25,644 nucleotides of DNA, taken from IMG/VR virus record IMGVR_UViG_3300045118_000096, positions 1 through 25,644 of that record; one strand, 5' to 3'. Position 1 is the first letter of the stretch, and the number at the start of each line of letters is the position of its first letter. This DNA comes from a virus. Positions 14,675 to 21,823 of this stretch are shown here, in pieces. The translations under genes were made by a program, and so were the position numbers. The notes under the pieces were generated by a model, which was not told the DNA's origin, did not search any database, and worked only from the letters and a program-made list of their open reading frames with translations.

Positions 14675-16238
14675 ACATTTTATATAATATATTTTTTGCT
14701 TTCCAGATTTCACTTATTTTATTTCTCGAATTACTATGCATATTTTCTTTAACAAAAATATCTTCTTTATAAACAAATTCAATTCTTTGATGAGAATATT
14801 TTTGTCTTATTTCTTGCGACATTCCTCCATAACAATCTATTCTTTCATTAAACATACCACCATTAACAAAATCACATTTATTAATCCAACTAAAGTTTTC
14901 AACAAAATTACTTTTATTTCCTGCTTTTTCTTTTATTAATTTATTTCCAAAATACCATTTTCCCAATAAACAATTGTTTGATACTTTATTTAAAGTATCT
15001 TCTTGAAGAATAAATCTATCATCTAAAAATAATAAAATCTGACCAATCGCTTCTATTGCTCCTAAATTACGCATTCTTGCTAACCCATATCCATTATGAT
15101 CACTTCTAATATATTTAATTGGTGTTTTAAATTTTTTTCTAGCTTCTATTACTGTTTGATAAGTTAAATCATCAGAACCATCATCACAAACAATTATTTC
15201 TTTTGCTTCATATTTATTTAATTCTATACTTAATAACAATTGTATTAATTGTTCATAACGATTATATGTCGGTACTATAATGCTTATTAATGGTTTTTTA
15301 TGTAATACTTTATGATATAGTTTTTCATGTTCTCTAGCGACTTTTAAAGATGAATAATTATTTATTGTTCTTCGTGCATTATATCTTATCTTCTCTCTTA
15401 ATTCTTTATCTTCCATTAACATCTTTAATTTATTTTCAAAGTTTTCTTCATTAAAAATGATTCCATTTTCTCCATCTTTTATTAAATCTCTAGCACTACC
15501 TTGTACAGTCGTTAAAACAGGAATACCTTTAGCCATCGCTTCTAATAATGGAAGCGTGCCAGTTTCTTTTTCATCCGTTGAATACATTACAAATACTTTC
15601 ATTTGTGCATAAATATTGTCTTTAGCAATAACAGTATTCATTTGTTCTCTTCCTATTCCACCATTAAATATAAGATTTTCTTTAGGTACTGATTCCCAAT
15701 ATCTAGGTTTGTCTATATAACCAGAGCCAATTACTTTATACCCCAATTTACCAGCAGTTTCGCATATTTTTTTAAGATTTTTATGCTCTATTACTCTGCC
15801 AATATAACCAATATATTCACCTTTTAATTCTTTAATATAATTAAATCTATTCAAATCTACTCCATGCGCAATATGATAAACATTTGAATGTTTTGTATTT
15901 AACTTTTCTGTTCCCCATTTAGTCTGGATAGTTAAAGCATCAAAACAAGACCAATCTTCCTTATCTAAAGCATAATGATTATGATGTGTTAAAATCTTTG
16001 GTATTTTTTTAAGTTCTGGCAACATTTTTATTAATTGCATAGCACTATGCCAATACTGTGCATGCCATAAATCAATACCATGTTTTAAAATAGCATTAAT
16101 TTCAAAAATACTCTGTTCTACATTTCTAGGATGTACTGGTACTTTAAAAAATTGTATATGTGGATTATTCAAGATAATATCATTAGTAATATTATCTATT
16201 GCCCAACCTAGGCAATCAGGAGTTATTAATATCTTCAT
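14667..16238 (-). CDS. Two-domain glycosyltransferase (GT4 + GT2)
   Basis: A 523-residue fusion of two glycosyltransferases. The first ~310 residues are GT4-like: an early TPDCLGWAIDNI start, IAHGVDLNRFNYI, GYIGRVIEHKNLKKICETA, and EKETGTLPLLEAMAKGIPVL with the family's Glu-containing donor site, then DLIKDGENGIIF. The second ~210 residues are GT2/GT-A-like: PLISIIVPTYNRYEQLIQLL, EIIVCDDGSDD for the donor nucleotide, and LLFLDDRFIL in place of the usual DxD metal site. The two halves could add successive sugars to the same acceptor. It overlaps the dehydrogenase gene upstream by 23 nt. The GT2 part is short and may lack some acceptor-side elements. Confidence 0.85.
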   Translation of the reverse strand: MKILITPDCLGWAIDNITNDIILNNPHIQFFKVPVHPRNVEQSIFEINAILKHGIDLWHAQYWHSAMQLIKMLPELKKIPKILTHHNHYALDKEDWSCFDALTIQTKWGTEKLNTKHSNVYHIAHGVDLNRFNYIKELKGEYIGYIGRVIEHKNLKKICETAGKLGYKVIGSGYIDKPRYWESVPKENLIFNGGIGREQMNTVIAKDNIYAQMKVFVMYSTDEKETGTLPLLEAMAKGIPVLTTVQGSARDLIKDGENGIIFNEENFENKLKMLMEDKELREKIRYNARRTINNYSSLKVAREHEKLYHKVLHKKPLISIIVPTYNRYEQLIQLLLSIELNKYEAKEIIVCDDGSDDLTYQTVIEARKKFKTPIKYIRSDHNGYGLARMRNLGAIEAIGQILLFLDDRFILQEDTLNKVSNNCLLGKWYFGNKLIKEKAGNKSNFVENFSWINKCDFVNGGMFNERIDCYGGMSQEIRQKYSHQRIEFVYKEDIFVKENMHSNSRNKISEIWKAKNILYKMYE

Positions 16239-17043
16239 GTATTTTATTATTACTTTTTATCATTGCTTCTAACATAATAGGATTATAACCAGCTTCTTGA
16301 ACAGCTTTAACTATAGCACTTGTATCTTTAGGCAAACATTTACCTCCAAATCCAGGTTTATCAGGAAATACCATAGTATGCATTTGATCTACCCGAGGAT
16401 CAAGCGCCCACCCAGTTCTAACTGTATAATAATCTACACCTAAAACATCACATATCTTTTTCATTTCATTAGCGAATATAACTTTAACAGCAAAATAAGT
16501 ATTTTCCATATATTTAATTACTTCTGCCTCTTTAGCGCTTACTTGATAATATGTTTTCTGCGGGCCTAAAATAGGAACAAACAAATCAAGTATAGCTGAT
16601 GTATCTTTTTTATCACCGCCTAATATAAGAAAAGGAGTATTCTCCATTATTGTTTGAAAACTATAATTATGCTGATATGTAGATTCTCCAATATACTCAG
16701 GACTAAATATAATGCGTTTTCCCGTCTCTTTTTTCATTCTATCAATAAAACCAGGCTTAACAGTACTTTTAATCAAAATAAGGGGTGTTTTAAGCCATTT
16801 AAGCGTGTCCTCAACTATACTTGTATCACAATGTCCATCTTTTCCTTGCGGCGTAGGAACACAAATAACTGCTAATTCACATTCATTAATTCTATTTTCA
16901 TCATTAGTATAATAAACATTATCCAAATCTTCTATATGTTCATTAATAAAAGGATCATAAATCCAAACTTCATAATGAGTATAAAGTAATCTAGCCATAG
17001 CTTTTCCTACATAACCGTAGCCGATTACCGCTATTTTTTTCAT
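16216..17043 (-). CDS. Nucleotide-sugar dehydrogenase lacking C-terminal domain
   Basis: A 275-residue protein of the UDP-glucose/GDP-mannose dehydrogenase family, which oxidises the C6 alcohol of a nucleotide sugar to a uronic acid using NAD. The Rossmann start IGYGYVG (Gly8, 10, 13), CVPTP, STVKPG (Thr94), SPEYIGE (Glu116), the central helix VIKYMENTY (Lys177, Asn181) and GFGGKCLPKD (Cys236, Asp240) are all present, so the catalytic residues known from the family appear intact. The protein stops soon after, at the point where the UDP-binding C-terminal domain of ~130 residues normally begins; full-length enzymes have about 400-450 residues. It is either a compact variant, a partner-dependent enzyme or one with a different substrate. 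It overlaps both neighbours. Confidence 0.88.
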   Translation of the reverse strand: MKKIAVIGYGYVGKAMARLLYTHYEVWIYDPFINEHIEDLDNVYYTNDENRINECELAVICVPTPQGKDGHCDTSIVEDTLKWLKTPLILIKSTVKPGFIDRMKKETGKRIIFSPEYIGESTYQHNYSFQTIMENTPFLILGGDKKDTSAILDLFVPILGPQKTYYQVSAKEAEVIKYMENTYFAVKVIFANEMKKICDVLGVDYYTVRTGWALDPRVDQMHTMVFPDKPGFGGKCLPKDTSAIVKAVQEAGYNPIMLEAMIKSNNKIHEDINNS

Positions 17044-17624
17044 AATTTTTGTGCTTTAATTATATAACCTAAAATATTATGTTCATTAAATTCTCTAGCT
17101 GGATGCATACCTTCTATTTTCCAAATTTGTTTAAGCAATTCAAAGCTTTGTGATTTCATATAGCGTGGTATTATTTCTAATATTTCAAATCCTGTTTCTT
17201 CTATTAATTTTAATATTCCATATTTTGTATATCGTAAACAATCTTCTTTATATGGGTTATGTAATGGATAAAATGTAGGAAATGTTATATATAATAGTCC
17301 GTTTTGTTTTAATAAAGAAAGTATATTTATTAAACTAAATATTGGATCATTTATATATTCCATTACTTCTAAACAAAAAACTATATCAAAATTTTCATAA
17401 TTATTATCATTATGTTCAATAATTAAATTCTGTATATCAAAAATTATATCAACTTTATTTCCTTGATGAGGTTTCTCTAAATCCATTATCTTATAATCTT
17501 TTACATCCCAGCTTTTAGTTCTGCCTTTAATAGGTAATTGACTACCGCCAATATCTAATACACTATCAGCTTTAATGTCTAATGTTTTCAAATAATCTTC
17601 TAATTGTTCACGATAATAGCTCAT
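17040..17624 (-). CDS. SAM-dependent methyltransferase
   Basis: A 194-residue Rossmann-type methyltransferase. Motif I is SVLDIGGSQLPI near residue 21. DYKIMDLEKPHQG is the strand ending in an acidic residue. FDIVFCLEVMEYINDP matches the usual 'xDxVxxxxVLEHxxxP' motif. LKQNGLLYITFPTF is the following strand, and FEILEIIPRY is the late strand. These are methyltransferase type 11/12-like features. In a sugar cassette the likely substrate is a nucleotide sugar or polymer sugar hydroxyl, but this is inferred from context. It shares ATGA overlaps with both neighbours, fitting one translationally coupled operon. Confidence 0.82.
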   Translation of the reverse strand: MSYYREQLEDYLKTLDIKADSVLDIGGSQLPIKGRTKSWDVKDYKIMDLEKPHQGNKVDIIFDIQNLIIEHNDNNYENFDIVFCLEVMEYINDPIFSLINILSLLKQNGLLYITFPTFYPLHNPYKEDCLRYTKYGILKLIEETGFEILEIIPRYMKSQSFELLKQIWKIEGMHPAREFNEHNILGYIIKAQKL

Positions 17625-18457
17625 AGTTTTTTAAATTCATTAATATATTCATTAATCATTCTTTTAGCTGACCAATCAAAACCTTGCTTATGTAATTCTA
17701 ATATTTCTTTAGTTCCTCCAGTATTGCCAGATAAACAAGTATCTATTTGACAACCACAACAAAGTGCTTCAATAACCGTATTCGAACATGCATCATTAAA
17801 AAACGGACAAAGCAAAACATCTGTCGATCGCATAAACATTGCTATTTCTTCCTGTTTTTCCAATATACCTAGCCATTTAATATTTTCATTATCTACAAAA
17901 TCAAAATTATAAGCTATTAAATCTTCAGCAAATCTACCCATCAGCCAAAGTTCTATATCTTTATTCTTTCGCCAATATTGATGAAAATAATAAAATGCTT
18001 CATCTAATCTTTTACTATCATCTCGATTATAGCGGCTATACATATAAACTTTGCCTTTTCCTCTTGGCCATTTATTGCCATCTTTTTTAAATATATCTGT
18101 ATTTATTCCATTATAAATAACTAGACCATCTTTTTTTATAAAATATTTAATATAATCTTTAGCCCATTGGCTTTGATAAATAACTAAATCTGCCAAATTT
18201 GCATAATCAAATAAACGATTAAAACCAGTATTGCGATTCCTACTATTTTTAGGCATATTATCAACTCTGAGTACAATTCGCTTATTATCTGCTTTGGCTT
18301 TAATAACTGCCTCCCGCTCAACCATAGTAGCACCAGCAATAAAATAAATATCGCTTGTTTCATAATCACTTAACTTATAATATTTAGAAAAATAATCAAT
18401 AAAAGACCAAGCGCCACCTATTTTCTGTTTAGATTGATTAGCTATAAATATCTTCAT
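17621..18457 (-). CDS. Glycosyltransferase, GT4-type, short
   Basis: A 278-residue GT-B glycosyltransferase of the compact kind seen in phages. It shows an acceptor domain ending in LVIYQSQWAKDYIKYF, the GT4-type hinge VIYNGINTDIF near residue 117, a strand block VYMYSRYNRDDSKRLDEAFY where GT4 enzymes have 'xxGRxxxxKG', and CSNTVIEALCCGCQI near residue 230 with the donor-site Glu. GTKEILELHKQGF follows. The N-terminal domain is shorter than usual. It overlaps the upstream small gene by 20 nt and the downstream methyltransferase by 4 nt. Donor and acceptor are unknown. Confidence 0.78.
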   Translation of the reverse strand: MKIFIANQSKQKIGGAWSFIDYFSKYYKLSDYETSDIYFIAGATMVEREAVIKAKADNKRIVLRVDNMPKNSRNRNTGFNRLFDYANLADLVIYQSQWAKDYIKYFIKKDGLVIYNGINTDIFKKDGNKWPRGKGKVYMYSRYNRDDSKRLDEAFYYFHQYWRKNKDIELWLMGRFAEDLIAYNFDFVDNENIKWLGILEKQEEIAMFMRSTDVLLCPFFNDACSNTVIEALCCGCQIDTCLSGNTGGTKEILELHKQGFDWSAKRMINEYINEFKKL

Positions 18458-18644
18458 CTTCTGCTATTTTTATTATTTTTTCATATTCTTCCTGCATCTT
18501 TTTTTCGTTCGCTATCTGTTTAACAATATTCTCATTTAAACTTCCTTTAATTGTAAATTGTTCAGCAGATAATCTTTTATGTCTAATACGAGATAGATAT
18601 AATTCTTTTTTAAAACCATTTATAATTTCTTCTTTAATTTCCAT
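18438..18644 (-). CDS. Small charged hypothetical protein
   Basis: A 68-residue, mainly helical and highly charged protein (MEIKEEIINGFKKELYLSRI...), with a Glu/Lys-rich second half (NEKKMQEEYEKIIKIAEDED). I chose the ATG at 18644, 4 nt below the stop of the small membrane gene. A longer in-frame reading from 18680 would overlap that gene. No family was recognised. The position between the deacetylase and a glycosyltransferase suggests it belongs to the sugar cassette, perhaps as an accessory or structural linker, but this is a guess. Confidence 0.62.
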   Translation of the reverse strand: MEIKEEIINGFKKELYLSRIRHKRLSAEQFTIKGSLNENIVKQIANEKKMQEEYEKIIKIAEDEDIYS

Positions 18645-18648
18645 ATAA

Positions 18649-18813
18649 TTAAAAACCATTATCTTGTTTCCATGATTCATGTTCTCTTAAGGATTCAATA
18701 ATAGCTTTTTTAATAATAATTTTAATAATCCACGCACTTAGTAATGATATTACACAAGTTAAATAATAAACTATTAATTCCAATGTTGATAATACGTTTG
18801 TTTTAAGTTTCAT
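18649..18813 (-). CDS. Small single-span membrane protein
   Basis: A 54-residue protein beginning MKLKTNVLSTLELIVYYLTC. A hydrophobic segment covers about residues 8-34 (LSTLELIVYYLTCVISLLSA, then WIIKIIIKK), flanked by lysines, followed by a short polar tail (RLREHESW-like: SLREHESWKQDNGF). One transmembrane helix is likely. It overlaps the deacetylase gene by 11 nt and is followed after 4 nt by the next gene, so it sits tightly in the operon. It could anchor a cassette enzyme at the membrane or act as a small holin-like protein; sequence gives no decision between these. Confidence 0.65.
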   Translation of the reverse strand: MKLKTNVLSTLELIVYYLTCVISLLSAWIIKIIIKKAIIESLREHESWKQDNGF

Positions 18814-19402
18814 ACTTTTTTATTAATGTTAAAAATTCTTTAAATTTATTCCAATATTCAAACTTATCTATTTCCCAAGCATGCCCCCAAATATGAAAAT
18901 CAATATCTTTTAAATCTTTAGTTTTTTCAATCATATATTTACCATAATCAAACCAGTTTTTCCCATTATATTCAGCTCTATCATAAATATGCAATGTAGT
19001 TTTTATAGCATAATTATCCACATTATATAAATAACCAACATCCACCGTTCTTGCATATTTATATTTTGCTTTCTTAACTAATTCTTTTGTTGTTTCATTA
19101 TATTTTCCTTTTGGATAAGCAAACCATTCTATTTTCTTATGAATTGCAATCTCAATCAATTTTTTGCATTCAACTATTTCATATCTCTGTAATTCCATAG
19201 ACAATAATCTTAAAACAGGATGATTAATTGTATGTCCACCCAATTCATGTCCCTTAGAATCAAGCCATCTTACTTGCCCTTCCGCTATTGGATTATTAAC
19301 CTTGTCAATAAAAAATATAGCCTTGATGTTAAATTCAGCTAAAAGATTAGCTAATTTATAATTTTCTTCACAATAATCATCAAAACTAAATATAAATTTC
19401 AT
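18803..19402 (-). CDS. Polysaccharide deacetylase (NodB-like)
   Basis: A 199-residue protein of the carbohydrate esterase 4 / NodB type, which removes N- or O-acetyl groups from polysaccharides using a divalent metal. Motifs in order are FIFSFDDY (Asp8, Asp9: catalytic base and metal ligand), HELGGHTINHP (His57, His61: metal ligands), WFAYPKGKYNE (groove motif with the Arg position replaced by Lys), and HIWGHAWEI near residue 170 (the usual late His motif). No signal peptide is seen, so it would act in the cytoplasm or be released by lysis. It overlaps TerL by 4 nt (ATGA), showing that the sugar cassette is transcribed with the terminase genes. Confidence 0.88.
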   Translation of the reverse strand: MKFIFSFDDYCEENYKLANLLAEFNIKAIFFIDKVNNPIAEGQVRWLDSKGHELGGHTINHPVLRLLSMELQRYEIVECKKLIEIAIHKKIEWFAYPKGKYNETTKELVKKAKYKYARTVDVGYLYNVDNYAIKTTLHIYDRAEYNGKNWFDYGKYMIEKTKDLKDIDFHIWGHAWEIDKFEYWNKFKEFLTLIKKYET

Positions 19403-20646
19403 AATATAAATAATTGCGGTTCTTTTTTATCCCTTAACGCTTTAGACATTAACATTAATGCTGTAACATCATCATCATGTAATCCTTCTGGTGCGCCATA
19501 TCTAAACTTGCCAGTTGCCATTTGCTCATATTGATAATACTCCAATTCAGCGATACAATTCTTATCTTCAGCAGGAATAAATATATTTTCATTTTCTAAA
19601 TCTACCGCTAATCCTTTTACTAATTCATTCTTGCTTTCTGTAGTAAATTTAAACGCTTGTAAATTCAATCCCATATTAGTTAAATCATCAAATATTGGAT
19701 CACCAACTCCCGTACTATCAATCAAACCAAATGGATTATTATACTTATCAGCCACCAATTTAATTCTTGTCTTAATTAAACTCCAATCTAATTGATTAAA
19801 TCTATCAGTAAATACTACCTGCTTAGTATCAACTCTTCCTATTTTAATAACCGTAAAATCCTGATGTTTAGCAAGATCAATTCCCATAACATATTGGCAT
19901 CCTTCTTTATATTTTTCATAAATTCCTTTAATACAATTATTTATATTACGAAATACTTGTCCTGCTCCTTCAATAAACTCTGCTAATATTTCCTGCCTTT
20001 TTTCAGTCTCATCCATTTCATTAGCCAAACTATCAATTTCTTCTTTAGTAATAGTATTATTGGCATAACTGCTATATCTCCAACTAGCATAATCATTATG
20101 GCCATCCTGTCCCTTCATATACATTTCATAAAACCAATTCTTGCCTTTAGGTGTGCCAATTAATACAACTCTACCATGTCTATCAATTAAAGTAGGCATT
20201 AAACTCTCTTTCCAAGCCTTAGCTTTAACCTTTCCAGCCTCATCAATAATCAATAAATCAATCCCTTTTCCTACTAATGTCTGTGGATCATCAGCAGATT
20301 TTGCTTCAATTACAGTATTTAATACCGTTTTAATTTTAAATGAACCTTTACTATTAACCAATTGTACTACCCAATTTCGCAAACGATTAACACAAACACT
20401 ATATAATTCATCCCATACTCTTTGCGTTAAATCATAATTTGGCGCTACTATCCAAATATTTTTATTTTTCTTAAAAAACTCCTTAACAATAATCTCCTCA
20501 TAAGCAACATAAAAAGTTTTACCCGACCTTCTTCCCGCTACTATCGTTTTGAACCTCGCATTGTTCTGTGCTACTTTTTTCTGCCAATCGTTTAATTCCA
20601 TTTTTAATTGTGCTCGTATTTTGTTGTAGTTCGGGTAATGAATCAT
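19399..20646 (-). CDS. terL: Terminase large subunit
   Basis: A 415-residue DNA-packaging motor with ATPase and nuclease parts. The ATPase has Walker A IVAGRRSGKT near residue 40, Walker B LLIIDEAGK near residue 135 and the coupling motif LIGTPKGKNW near residue 160. The RNase H-like nuclease carries VMGIDLAKHQDFTVIK near residue 255, GLIDSTGVGDPIFDD near residue 300 and HDDDVTALMLM near residue 395, supplying the acidic metal ligands. The start is uncertain: ATG 20646, or ATG 20601 in front of MELNDWQKKV. Both fall inside the end of the TerS gene, so 83-128 nt are read in two frames. It overlaps the deacetylase gene by 4 nt. Confidence 0.95.
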   Translation of the reverse strand: MIHYPNYNKIRAQLKMELNDWQKKVAQNNARFKTIVAGRRSGKTFYVAYEEIIVKEFFKKNKNIWIVAPNYDLTQRVWDELYSVCVNRLRNWVVQLVNSKGSFKIKTVLNTVIEAKSADDPQTLVGKGIDLLIIDEAGKVKAKAWKESLMPTLIDRHGRVVLIGTPKGKNWFYEMYMKGQDGHNDYASWRYSSYANNTITKEEIDSLANEMDETEKRQEILAEFIEGAGQVFRNINNCIKGIYEKYKEGCQYVMGIDLAKHQDFTVIKIGRVDTKQVVFTDRFNQLDWSLIKTRIKLVADKYNNPFGLIDSTGVGDPIFDDLTNMGLNLQAFKFTTESKNELVKGLAVDLENENIFIPAEDKNCIAELEYYQYEQMATGKFRYGAPEGLHDDDVTALMLMSKALRDKKEPQLFIL

Positions 20647-20962
20647 AAAAATCGTCTATTTCTTCTTTATATTTATCAATATGTAAATTTTGGTCAGGCA
20701 TTCCATCAAGATAATTCCATATCAACTTAATTATAGTAGCATCCTGGTCAGCAATCGCTTTTTTCAAAATAGCCTTTACAAATAATTCCTCATAAGTATG
20801 TTTCCCGCCTTCTGATATTTTTTCTAATGCTTCCCTAACTTTAGTAGTAAAATTTTTAACGCCAGGAGGTCTTCCAGGTCCCCCAGAATTTCCTTTAGCA
20901 AACAAACCAGTTCCAGGTTCTTTTAACGGTTTTACTTCGGATTTAATCCCGCTTTCATTCAT
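20519..20962 (-). CDS. terS: Terminase small subunit (putative)
   Basis: A 147-residue protein that would recognise the packaging site and recruit TerL. The N-terminal part carries GNSGGPGRPPGVKNFTTKVR, a basic Gly/Pro/Arg motif found at the start of many small-terminase and related phage DNA-binding proteins. This is followed by two predicted helices (TYEELFVKAILKKAIADQ and DATIIKLIWNYLDGM), a typical small-subunit pattern. The C-terminal ~40 residues are read from DNA that also codes the N-terminus and Walker A of TerL in another frame. It overlaps the upstream coiled-coil gene by 4 nt. Location immediately before terL supports the call. Confidence 0.8.
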   Translation of the reverse strand: MNESGIKSEVKPLKEPGTGLFAKGNSGGPGRPPGVKNFTTKVREALEKISEGGKHTYEELFVKAILKKAIADQDATIIKLIWNYLDGMPDQNLHIDKYKEEIDDFYDSLPELQQNTSTIKNGIKRLAEKSSTEQCEVQNDSSGKKVG

Positions 20963-21192
20963 AATTTTATTGTCTTTTTAAGAGAGTCAACAGTTTCTTC
21001 TTGTTTTCCATCTGTTTTCTTTTTTTCTTCTTCTTGTTTAATTAAATCCAATAAATAAGCCTCTTGCCCCTGCAATTTAACTATTCCTTGTTCCTTTTGA
21101 TTATAAACAGCATAAATCTGTTGAGCTTCTTTAATGACTTGTTCTTTTACAGATTGTATTTTTTTTAATTCTTCTTGAAGATTAAGTTCCAT
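20959..21192 (-). CDS. Coiled-coil hypothetical protein, first gene after structured leader
   Basis: A 77-residue, strongly helical and charged protein (MELNLQEELKKIQSVKEQVI...), with heptad-like spacing of Leu, Val and Ile over most of its length and a Lys/Glu/Gln-rich tail. It is the first gene downstream of the leader RNA and terminator at 21212-21242, with the ATG 20 nt below the T-run, and overlaps terS by 4 nt. No family is recognised. It could be a packaging or scaffolding accessory, or a regulator, judging only by position. Confidence 0.65.
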   Translation of the reverse strand: MELNLQEELKKIQSVKEQVIKEAQQIYAVYNQKEQGIVKLQGQEAYLLDLIKQEEEKKKTDGKQEETVDSLKKTIKL

Positions 21193-21211
21193 AATATTGA
21201 TTTTAAATAAT

Positions 21212-21242
21212 AAAAAACCCGATTTAATTAGATTTTAATCGG
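21212..21242 (-). terminator. Intrinsic terminator of leader RNA
   Basis: A 6-bp stem (CCGATT at 21242-21237 with AATCGG at 21224-21219), a 12-nt loop, a G, and then a T6 run on the minus strand. The stem is modest. A segment at 21298-21290 (CGATTTAAT) is exactly complementary to ATTAAATCG at 21228-21220, which covers the 3' arm, so a competing antiterminator could form. Confidence 0.72.
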
Positions 21243-21410
21243 ATTTATTTAATTTTTAATATTAAATTTATGATCATTGCCTTTTTAGGATTAAATCGTA
21301 ATAAATAGATAAACCCATGTTGCAGGGAAGCTCCGTTTTTATTCGGAGCAATGAGCTAAAGCCCATGTCTTTCCCTGCTTATATGGTTTCGGAAAAAATA
21401 AATTTTCCCT
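21212..21410 (-). ncRNA. Structured ~200-nt leader / non-coding RNA
   Basis: Predicted from a promoter at 21417-21444 to the terminator at 21212-21242. By-eye fold: a 5' hairpin (GGAAAA 21408-21403 with TTTTCC 21396-21391); P0 (21389-21383 with 21318-21311, one bulged G); P1, 8 bp (GCAGGGAA 21378-21371 with TTCCCTGC 21329-21322); P2, 6 bp with a TTTA loop (ATGGGC 21366-21361 with GCTCAT 21356-21351); P3, 6 bp (GCTCCG 21349-21344 with CGGAGC 21335-21330). P1-P3 form a three-way junction with joints AGAC, T and none. The single non-Watson-Crick pair in P2 is G-T on this strand but A-C on the other, supporting this orientation. It matches no riboswitch or tRNA that I know. Confidence 0.7.
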
Positions 21411-21416
21411 ATTTTC

Positions 21417-21444
21417 ACTATATACTATTTATAATATTTGTCAA
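21417..21444 (-). promoter_or_regulatory. Sigma-70-like promoter of the leader RNA
   Basis: TTGACA at 21444-21439, a 16-nt spacer and TATAGT at 21422-21417 on the minus strand. The -35 lies inside the last codons of the HNH gene. The predicted start near 21410 coincides with the first base pairs of the 5' hairpin of the leader RNA. Confidence 0.68.
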
Positions 21445-21823
21445 TACTTTTTTGTATTAATTTTTCATATGCCAATTTCCACTTTAAATATTGCATTTTT
21501 CTATCCTTTTTACAATATTGATGCGCCCTATAATCCAGCAAATCAAAGCCAGATTTACCTAATTCTTTAATTTTAAATGCCCGATATTCATCTCTTCCTT
21601 CACCATGACCCAAATAATGATGATGATAAATACAAAACGCATTGCAATTTTCTTCATCGTATCTAGTGCTTTCATGTCTGCGAGACCAATAATGAGAAAC
21701 TTGAAGGCCACGATGATTTTGAGAATAATCTTTATGGCAAAAATCACATTTCCAATTGGCTTTTTCTCTTACATACAAAGAAAATTTAATATCAGCTTTA
21801 TTTAATTTAACTTTTCCCCACAT
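21425..21823 (-). CDS. HNH-type endonuclease-like protein
   Basis: A 132-residue protein with the Cys/His layout of phage HNH nucleases and the related NinG group. WKCDFCHKDYSQ gives a CxxC pair (Cys26, Cys29). LQVSHYWSRRHES supplies the first catalytic His (His44) and basic residues. NCNAFCIYHHHYLG supplies Cys60, Cys64 and a His cluster (67-69). This fits a metal-binding beta-beta-alpha nuclease. Phages often encode an HNH protein next to terminase, where in HK97-like phages it is needed for cutting at the packaging site. Its end overlaps the -35 of the leader-RNA promoter. A recombination role (NinG-like) is the main alternative. Confidence 0.8.
   Translation of the reverse strand: MWGKVKLNKADIKFSLYVREKANWKCDFCHKDYSQNHRGLQVSHYWSRRHESTRYDEENCNAFCIYHHHYLGHGEGRDEYRAFKIKELGKSGFDLLDYRAHQYCKKDRKMQYLKWKLAYEKLIQKSIDKYYK

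Noticed and set aside
12365-19402. Host-chromosome capsule locus flanking a prophage
   Set aside because: The cassette is coupled by an ATGA overlap to terL on one side and followed by portal on the other, so it lies inside the phage late region.
20965-20995. TTGACT near the end of the coiled-coil gene as a terS promoter
   Set aside because: Only a 15-nt spacer to a weak TAAAAT, and ATGA coupling already explains terS translation.
21311-21389. tRNA or tRNA-like element (acceptor-like stem, AGCTCA motif)
   Set aside because: No T-arm sequence, an 8-nt loop in the putative anticodon arm, and no tRNA-type D arm. A three-way junction RNA explains the pairing better.
21311-21389. Known riboswitch, hammerhead or twister ribozyme
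   Set aside because: Junction bases do not match conserved cores that I know (no CTGATGA/GAAA, no purine, TPP, SAM or c-di-GMP motifs).
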